This document shows, piece by piece, positions 26,394-32,481 of a stretch of DNA of 32,481 bases. Made by a program: the position numbers and the translations under genes. Source of the stretch: Candidatus Magasanikiibacteriota bacterium (GTDB lineage Bacteria; Patescibacteriota; Patescibacteriia; Magasanikbacterales; UBA922). The notes under the pieces are model-generated. The model saw nothing but the letters and a program-made list of their open reading frames with translations. It did no database searches and had not been told where the DNA came from. Positions within the stretch are counted from its first letter, which is position 1. Each line of letters opens with the position of its first letter. The DNA is taken from NCBI GenBank assembly GCA_016214105.1, contig JACRPD010000025.1, positions 1 through 32,481 of the forward strand, written 5' to 3'.

Positions 26394-27242
26394 ATGGAAA
26401 AAATCTTTCTGCCGTCTTCAATTGAATTTATTACCACCGATAATCCCAATATCGGCAAGGTTGTTATCACTCCTTGTCACCAGGGCTATGGCACAACTTT
26501 GGGCAACGCGTTGCGCCGTGTGCTGTTATCTTCTTTACCTGGCGCCGCGGTGGAATCAGTTAAGATAAGAGGAGTACAACATGAATTTTCAACGATTGAA
26601 GGCGTGTTGGAAGACGTGGTGGAAATAATTTTAAATTTGAAACAGCTGGCCGTCCGCAGTTTTTCCGATGAGCCGGTGACTCTAAAACTTGAGAAAAAAG
26701 GCAAAGGAGAAGTAACCGCGGCGGATTTTGACAAGAACTCCGATGTGGAAATCGCCAATCCGGATTTAAAACTTTTTACCATTACGAATGACAAAGTTAA
26801 AATAGAAATGGAAGTTGTTATTGGCAAAGGCCGAGGCTATGTGCCGGTGGAAGAAAAGAAAAACGCCAATTTGGATTTAGGCACGGTTTTGGTTGATTCG
26901 CTTTACACGCCAATCCGCGATATTGGCTACAAAGTTGAGTTGACCCGTGTTGGCGACGTTACCGACTACGAAAAATTAACGATTACTATAGAAACAAACG
27001 GGACGATCGCTCCTAAAGACGCAGTGCGCCAAGCGGTTAATGTCTTGATGGATCATTTTGCTTTAATTTTGGAAGCAAGCAACGAAGACGCCGCTGTCCC
27101 GGCGCTTGACAACGAAGTTTCGTCGGAGGAAGTTGAAACCACGGAAGAAAAAATAGAAGCGAAAGAAGAAAAAGAAACCGAGAGCGAAGATAAAAAAGAA
27201 GTTAAGAAAACAAAAAAAGCGAAGAAACCGGCTAAAAAATAA
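26394..27242 (+). CDS. rpoA: RNA polymerase alpha subunit, NTD only plus charged tail
   Basis: GYGTTLGNALRRVLLSSLPGAAV; the HhH alpha-CTD is absent, tail is E/K-rich ending KKTKKAKKPAKK. Confidence 0.95.
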   Translation: MEKIFLPSSIEFITTDNPNIGKVVITPCHQGYGTTLGNALRRVLLSSLPGAAVESVKIRGVQHEFSTIEGVLEDVVEIILNLKQLAVRSFSDEPVTLKLEKKGKGEVTAADFDKNSDVEIANPDLKLFTITNDKVKIEMEVVIGKGRGYVPVEEKKNANLDLGTVLVDSLYTPIRDIGYKVELTRVGDVTDYEKLTITIETNGTIAPKDAVRQAVNVLMDHFALILEASNEDAAVPALDNEVSSEEVETTEEKIEAKEEKETESEDKKEVKKTKKAKKPAKK

Positions 27243-27244
27243 TT

Positions 27245-27598
27245 ATGAGGCATAATAAGAAAAAAATTACTTTAGGCAGAGAAAAGAAGCCCCGCGAAGC
27301 GATGTTCCGCAATTTGGCGCAGAGTTTGGTTTTGCACGGCAACATCCGCACCACGCAAGCCAAAGCGAAAGCGCTACGCAGCGTCATTGAACCTTTGATA
27401 ACAATCGCCAAAAAAGCCAATGGACTGATCGCTCGCCGACAAATTCAAGCTTTTTTATACACAGACGAGGCAATTAATAAGTTGGTTAAAGAGATCGGGC
27501 CGAAATACAAAGACCGTCAAGGCGGTTATACCCGCGTGATTAAATTGCCTCCGCGCAAGAACGACGGCGCTCTGATGGCGCGAATTGAATTAGTTTGA
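27245..27598 (+). CDS. rplQ: Ribosomal protein bL17
   Basis: AMFRNLAQSLVLHGNIRTTQAKAKALR. Confidence 0.96.
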   Translation: MRHNKKKITLGREKKPREAMFRNLAQSLVLHGNIRTTQAKAKALRSVIEPLITIAKKANGLIARRQIQAFLYTDEAINKLVKEIGPKYKDRQGGYTRVIKLPPRKNDGALMARIELV

Positions 27599-27609
27599 TA
27601 GCTTTAAAT

Positions 27610-27966
27610 ATGACAGTCAAAAGAAACCACATTCAGATTGACGCCACCGAGCAAGCGGTCGGACGATTGGCAACGCAAATTGCTAAAATTTTACGCGGAA
27701 AAAATAAAGCCGGCTTTGATCCTTGTTGTGATGAAGGAGATTGTGTGGTGGTTTTGAACGCGGATAGAGTAAAGTTTACCGGCCGTAAGTTTGTGCAAAA
27801 AGATTATTATCATCACACTATGCATCCGGGCGGAATCAAGCGCGTGCCAATGAAAAAGATTTTTGAGAAAGACCCGACCGAGGTGATAAAGCGCGCGGTT
27901 AATGGCATGCTGCCAAAAAACAACCGACGAGTTGAGCTGATGAAGCGTTTAACTTTCAAAAAATAA
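27610..27966 (+). CDS. rplM: Ribosomal protein uL13
   Basis: DATEQAVGRLATQIAKILRGKNK, VNGMLPKNNRR. Confidence 0.95.
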   Translation: MTVKRNHIQIDATEQAVGRLATQIAKILRGKNKAGFDPCCDEGDCVVVLNADRVKFTGRKFVQKDYYHHTMHPGGIKRVPMKKIFEKDPTEVIKRAVNGMLPKNNRRVELMKRLTFKK

Positions 27967-27975
27967 TTTTGTTTT

Positions 27976-28398
27976 ATGGTTGAGAAAGCAGAAAAAAAAG
28001 AAGTAAAACAGGAAGACATTGTCAAAACTTTGGGCAGGCGTAAAACGTCAACCGCGCGTGTTCAGTTGGCTTTGGGCAAAGGAGAAATAATCGTTAATGG
28101 AAAAACATTGGTCGGTTATTTTAAGATTAAATATTGGATGGACAAAGTGCTTTCTCCATTGATAGCGGTTGGCAAGGAAAAAAGCTTTGCTATCAGTATT
28201 AAGGTGAATGGCGGCGGCATTACTTCGCAAGCGGAAGCGGTCAGACACGGAATCGCGCGCGCGTTGGAAAAGTGGAATAAAGATTTTAGAGCGATTTTGA
28301 AAGCCGAAGGATTTTTAACCAGAGATTCAAGAGCTAAAGAACGGAAGAAATTCGGTTTGCACCGCGCTCGCAGAGGACATCAGTGGAGAAAGCGTTAA
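27976..28398 (+). CDS. rpsI: Ribosomal protein uS9
   Basis: TLGRRKTSTARVQLALGKGEIIVNGK...RAKERKKFGLHRARRGHQWRKR. Confidence 0.97.
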   Translation: MVEKAEKKEVKQEDIVKTLGRRKTSTARVQLALGKGEIIVNGKTLVGYFKIKYWMDKVLSPLIAVGKEKSFAISIKVNGGGITSQAEAVRHGIARALEKWNKDFRAILKAEGFLTRDSRAKERKKFGLHRARRGHQWRKR

Positions 28399-28440
28399 GA
28401 TATGTGAACATACGAAAGGAATACGAAATTACGAACTACG

Positions 28441-28466
28441 AAAACCGCCGAAAGGCGGTTTTGTTG
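28441..28466 (+). terminator. Rho-independent terminator of the ribosomal protein operon
   Basis: AAAACCGCC-gaaa-GGCGGTTTTGTTG. Confidence 0.8.
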
Positions 28467-28502
28467 TAATTCAGTGTGTTTTCAGGTAAAATATACCAAA
28501 CT

Positions 28503-29933
28503 ATGGATAAATCAATCACTCGCAACACCGCGTGGATGACGGCGGCATCAGTCGGGCAAAAGATAATTTCTTTCGTTTATTTTACGATTCTCGCCCGGAA
28601 TATCGGCGCGGAAAATATCGGCAAATATTTTTTCGCTTTGTCTTTTACGACTATTTTTGTTGTCTTTGTTGATTTAGGGTTAAATAACGTCTTGATTCGC
28701 GAGGGGGCGAGAGAAAAGAGCAAAATACAGCAATATCTTTCCAGTGTCCTGTTTGCAAAAATTTTTCTAGGCGGCTTAAGTTATTTGGGAGTCTTCTTTG
28801 TAATTAATCTAATGGGCTATCCGATTGAAACAAAATATCTGGTCTATTTATCCGGTTTGACCATGCTGTTTGATTCTTTGCACCTTTCAATTTATGGCGT
28901 TTTGCGCGCGCTAGGAAATTTAAAATACGAAGCGCTGGCTATCACCGGCAGCCAGTTTCTGACTTTGATTTTAGGCACAACGTTTTTATATATGCGTTTA
29001 CCCCTGATTTACTTGATCCTTGCCTTTACCATCCCCAGTTTTTTCAATGTCTGTTACGTCGGCGCGGTATTATATAAAAAATATCAGATTAAATTAAAAC
29101 CGCGCTGGGACAAGGAAGTAATTAAATTTTTCGGACGGGTCGCGGTTCCATTTGCCATGGCTGCGGTTTTTGCCCGCGTTTATTCATACGCGGATTCTAT
29201 TCTGTTATCAAAATTGGCCGGCGATGTCGCGGTCGGCTGGTATAGTATTCCTTACAAAATCACTTACGCCTTTCAGTTTATTCCGCTGGCGCTGGTCGCG
29301 GCATTATATCCTAAATTCAGTGAGTATTTCGCGTCTGACAAACAAAAATTAGCTTTAATTTATGAGCGTGGGATTAAATATTTGCTGTTGATTGTCATGC
29401 CGATCGCTATTGGGATTGGAATCTTGGCCAAACCGATTATTTTATCTCTTTATACGCCGGAATATCTTAACTCAGTTTTACCTCTGCAAATACTTTTGGC
29501 CGGCTTAGTATTTTCTTATATCAGTTTTCCCATTGGCGCTTTTTTGAACGCCTGTAACCGGCAAGCGACACAAACGCTGATCGTCTTTTTTGTGATGATT
29601 TTGAATATCGCGTTGAATTTGTTTTTAATTCCTCGCTATGGCATTATCGGCGCCGCGTCCTCCGCGTTAGCGGGAAATTTTGTTTTAACAATTTGGGGTT
29701 ATGTCGTTGCCCGGAGAATGACCGCGATATCGCATCGGTTTTTATTCAAAACATCCGTTCAAATTATCATCGCCGCGCTTGTCATGGGCGCTGTCGTTTA
29801 CCAGATTAATATTTTGTCCAATTATTTCATTGCAATTTTTGCGGGCGCGATAGTTTATTCGGCGATGCTTTTTATCACCCGCGCAGTGACAGCCGGCCAG
29901 CTTAAAGATGCTCTGCAAATAATTAGGCGCTAA
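28503..29933 (+). CDS. Polysaccharide flippase (Wzx/MATE-like)
   Basis: Multi-TM; NTAWMTAASVGQKIISFVYFTILARNIGAENIGKYFFALSF. Confidence 0.88.
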   Translation: MDKSITRNTAWMTAASVGQKIISFVYFTILARNIGAENIGKYFFALSFTTIFVVFVDLGLNNVLIREGAREKSKIQQYLSSVLFAKIFLGGLSYLGVFFVINLMGYPIETKYLVYLSGLTMLFDSLHLSIYGVLRALGNLKYEALAITGSQFLTLILGTTFLYMRLPLIYLILAFTIPSFFNVCYVGAVLYKKYQIKLKPRWDKEVIKFFGRVAVPFAMAAVFARVYSYADSILLSKLAGDVAVGWYSIPYKITYAFQFIPLALVAALYPKFSEYFASDKQKLALIYERGIKYLLLIVMPIAIGIGILAKPIILSLYTPEYLNSVLPLQILLAGLVFSYISFPIGAFLNACNRQATQTLIVFFVMILNIALNLFLIPRYGIIGAASSALAGNFVLTIWGYVVARRMTAISHRFLFKTSVQIIIAALVMGAVVYQINILSNYFIAIFAGAIVYSAMLFITRAVTAGQLKDALQIIRR

Positions 29934-29943
29934 CTAATAAGCT

Positions 29944-31077
29944 ATGAAAAAACTTATAATCACAATGGAATTTCCGCCACAGATCGGCGGCATCGCGAGC
30001 TATACGCATCAATTCGCGTCCGCGCTTAAACCGGAGGAAGTCGTTATTCTCGCGTCAAAACATAAACAAGCGAAAGAATTTGACGCAAACTGCGCGTTTA
30101 AAGTCGTCCGGCATAATTTTTATTTTCCGCCGTTCATTTGGCCTCGTTGGCTGAAATTATTTTGGCACGTGTTTTGGCTGGCGCGCAAAGAAAAAATTGA
30201 CATTATTTATTTGCATCATGTCTTACCGGTCGGTTATGTCGCTCGGTTGATTAAAAAATTTCTGCATACGCCATTTTTAATTTTTTCTCATGGCACGGAT
30301 GTTCTGTTGGCTTCGCGTTCAAACTGGAAGAAAAATAGAATGCGATCAGTGGTAAATCAGGTGGAAGCGATAATTTTCAACAGCGCCAGTTTGCGGCAAA
30401 GATTTTTACGCGTTTGGCCGGAGTTCGCGGACAAAAGCTTGGTATTGTATCCTTGCCCGGACGATGATTTTTATCAAGCGCCGGCGGGAGATGTGATTGA
30501 TAAACTAAAATCTCAATACGCTTTGGAAGGTAAAAAAGTGATTTTAACCATCGCGCGCATGGATGATGGCAAAGGCTATCCGCATTTGGTTAGGATTTTG
30601 TCAAAAGTTTTGGAAAAAGTTCCTAATTTGGTTTGGCTGGTAATTGGCGATGGGCCGAAATGCGAGTCTATTTTGAAGGAGATACAGAAAAATTTCTTGC
30701 AAAATGTCGTTCGTTATATCGGCATGGTACCGCACAAAGAATTAAAACAATTTTATTATCTCGCTGATTTATTTGTGCTTTTAACGCACCCTGATGAAGG
30801 CAGAGAAGAGGGGTTGGGTTTGGTGTTTCTTGAATCAGCCGCGGCCGGTCTGCCGGTAATCGCCGGCCGGAGCGGAGGCGTGGAAGAAGCGGTTTTAAAC
30901 GGCCAGACCGGTCTGGTGGTTGATATTTATCAGGGTGATAAAATTGTGGCGGATTCAATTATTGAGCTATTAAAAAATGAAAAATATGCCAAAAATCTCG
31001 GTATGAATGCCAGAATGAGATTAGAGGCGGATTTTAAATGGGAGAACCAGTTGAAGGTGATTGGGAGGTGGGTGTGA
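29944..31077 (+). CDS. Family 4 glycosyltransferase
   Basis: FPPQIGGIASYTHQFA, HGTDVLLAS, GDGPKCESILKEI, EEGLGLVFLESAAAGLPVIAGRSGGVEEAV. Confidence 0.92.
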   Translation: MKKLIITMEFPPQIGGIASYTHQFASALKPEEVVILASKHKQAKEFDANCAFKVVRHNFYFPPFIWPRWLKLFWHVFWLARKEKIDIIYLHHVLPVGYVARLIKKFLHTPFLIFSHGTDVLLASRSNWKKNRMRSVVNQVEAIIFNSASLRQRFLRVWPEFADKSLVLYPCPDDDFYQAPAGDVIDKLKSQYALEGKKVILTIARMDDGKGYPHLVRILSKVLEKVPNLVWLVIGDGPKCESILKEIQKNFLQNVVRYIGMVPHKELKQFYYLADLFVLLTHPDEGREEGLGLVFLESAAAGLPVIAGRSGGVEEAVLNGQTGLVVDIYQGDKIVADSIIELLKNEKYAKNLGMNARMRLEADFKWENQLKVIGRWV

Positions 31078-31085
31078 ATTGGGGG

Positions 31086-31130
31086 TAATCAATTTATGTC
31101 TAGTCCCGTAGGGACGGCAGAATTTGATTA
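31086..31130. repeat. Nested inverted repeat around GTCCCGTAGGGAC
   Basis: TAATCAA...GTCCC-gta-GGGAC...TTGATTA. Confidence 0.7.
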
Positions 31131-31139
31131 ACAAAAACT

Positions 31140-32255
31140 ATGCAAAAATGGCTGAAAAAAAATTTCAAAGTCTGGTGGCTGCAAGCGCTGTTGGCTTTTG
31201 CCACTTTTGGGTTTACCTCCGTGCTGTTCGTTTACTTCGTTAAAAAAGACGTTACGTTTTTTCAAATATTCTTGGCTGATTTTTTTTCATATTCTCTAAT
31301 CGTCGCGTATTTGCTTTTCAGAAGAACTTTATTTTCTCGCGGGACTATTTTGACTGGGTATCTGTTGATAGTCGTCGGAATGTTAATTTTACTCTTGCCT
31401 TTTCCGGCGACTGCGCTTTTGTTTCCATATACAATAATATATGGCTTGGGTGTAATAATGTTTTTCGCGCCCTATAACATTCTTTATTTTAAGAGTATCC
31501 AACGAGGCAATTTGGAACACATGACAATTTATTGGTCAATTGGAATTATTACCGGATTGGTTGCGCCGCTGATTGGAAGTTTTGTGTTGGCTAAATTTCC
31601 GTTGTGGATCTTTATTTCCTGCGCTGTGCTTATTCTATTGTCTGCTGCGTATCTCACAAGGTTTGTTGAGCGCCAAAAATATTCCTACACCACTAAAGAA
31701 GTTTTGACCCATATCCGCGGCTTACGGACGTTGTCCATCATTGACGGCTCTTTGCACAAAACAAGTTTGATAGTCGTGACAGTTTTTTCATTGCAGTATA
31801 TAACCACGGAATTAAATTTCGGTCGGTTTTTGTCCATCGCGGCTTTGGCCGGAATAATTGTCGCTTTGCCGATGGCCAGAATCTCCGACCGCTGGCAAAA
31901 ACGAATGATTTTTATCTGGCCGCTTTCAATCATGTCGGCCGGCGTGGTTTTTTCTTTTATTTTTGTAAAAAGTTTTTTAGGTTTTTTTGCTTTGGCGCTT
32001 TTACTAAAAGCCATTTTGAGTTTGTTGGAGCCAATCCGCGGAAATGTGATACTGGACAAGAAAGAAACGGGCAACGCCATTACTTGGATTTCCCGCGAAC
32101 TTTATCTTAACATTGGCCGGCTGATGATGATGGGCGTAATCGCGGTGTTTATTTATTTTGGCAATTACACGGCAATTTACAGTTTCATCGCCCTACAAAT
32201 GGTTTTGTATCCGATTATTTTGTATTTTAAAAAGACCTATGCAGTCGTTGATTAG
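31140..32255 (+). CDS. MFS-type membrane transporter-like protein
   Basis: About 11-12 hydrophobic segments; ISDRWQKRMIFIWPLSIMSAG loop motif. Confidence 0.75.
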   Translation: MQKWLKKNFKVWWLQALLAFATFGFTSVLFVYFVKKDVTFFQIFLADFFSYSLIVAYLLFRRTLFSRGTILTGYLLIVVGMLILLLPFPATALLFPYTIIYGLGVIMFFAPYNILYFKSIQRGNLEHMTIYWSIGIITGLVAPLIGSFVLAKFPLWIFISCAVLILLSAAYLTRFVERQKYSYTTKEVLTHIRGLRTLSIIDGSLHKTSLIVVTVFSLQYITTELNFGRFLSIAALAGIIVALPMARISDRWQKRMIFIWPLSIMSAGVVFSFIFVKSFLGFFALALLLKAILSLLEPIRGNVILDKKETGNAITWISRELYLNIGRLMMMGVIAVFIYFGNYTAIYSFIALQMVLYPIILYFKKTYAVVD

Positions 32256-32481
32256 CATTATCATTCCGGTTTTTAATCAAGCGAGAGAACTTCGTCTGGC
32301 TTTGGATTCAATCGCCAAACAAACTTACAAAAATTTAGAAGTGATCGTCGTTGATGACGGGAGTGTTAGCGGACTACGGACTACGGACTACGGACTACGG
32401 CACGATATACGAATACACTTTGTCAGACAGGAGAACAAGGGTGCGCCGGCGGCGAGGAATAGGGGATTGGAAATGGCAAAA
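32239..32481 (+). CDS. Family 2 glycosyltransferase (5' part, runs off the window)
   Basis: SLISIIIPVFNQARELRLALDSIAKQTYKNLEVIVVDDGS...ENKGAPAARNRGLEMAK. Confidence 0.9.
   Translation, partial: MQSLISIIIPVFNQARELRLALDSIAKQTYKNLEVIVVDDGSVSGLRTTDYGLRHDIRIHFVRQENKGAPAARNRGLEMAK

Noticed and set aside
32371-32400. GGACTAC repeat as a CRISPR array
   Set aside because: Units are 7 bp and contiguous with no spacers; it is a coding tandem repeat

Overview
The window is a dense, mostly plus-strand bacterial chromosome segment. Gene content, compact operons and weak Shine-Dalgarno signals suggest a Patescibacteria/CPR-type genome (inference, not tested). Recognisable genes: prepilin peptidase, ligA, a class B PBP split by a frameshift, two tRNAs, an endonuclease III-like protein, small Cys-rich ORFs, an intron-containing tRNA-Asn, an RGG/zinc-ribbon protein, a Phd/RelE-type TA pair, typA, proBCA, a cold-shock protein, an Rrf2 remnant followed by iscS-iscU-ferredoxin, rsmI, metG-mnmA-alaS, a tandem-SET-domain protein, gtrA, infA-rpmJ-rpsM-rpsK-rpsD-rpoA-rplQ-rplM-rpsI, and surface-polysaccharide genes. 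Strongest observations: (1) a group I intron in the anticodon of tRNA-Asn(GUU), whose HNH ORF overlaps the ribozyme IGS, P2 and P3; (2) several families of short palindromic or heptameric repeats sitting in frame inside housekeeping genes (ligA, typA, iscS, metG, mnmA, alaS and others), including a 25-bp identical element read as SAIRQAHG in both TypA and AlaRS; (3) a tandem SET-domain protein whose second copy has lost catalytic motifs; (4) tiny Cys-rich transcription units; (5) an RpoA without an alpha-CTD; (6) out-of-frame internal deletions in the PBP and Rrf2 genes. No database search was run; all family calls come from motif recognition.
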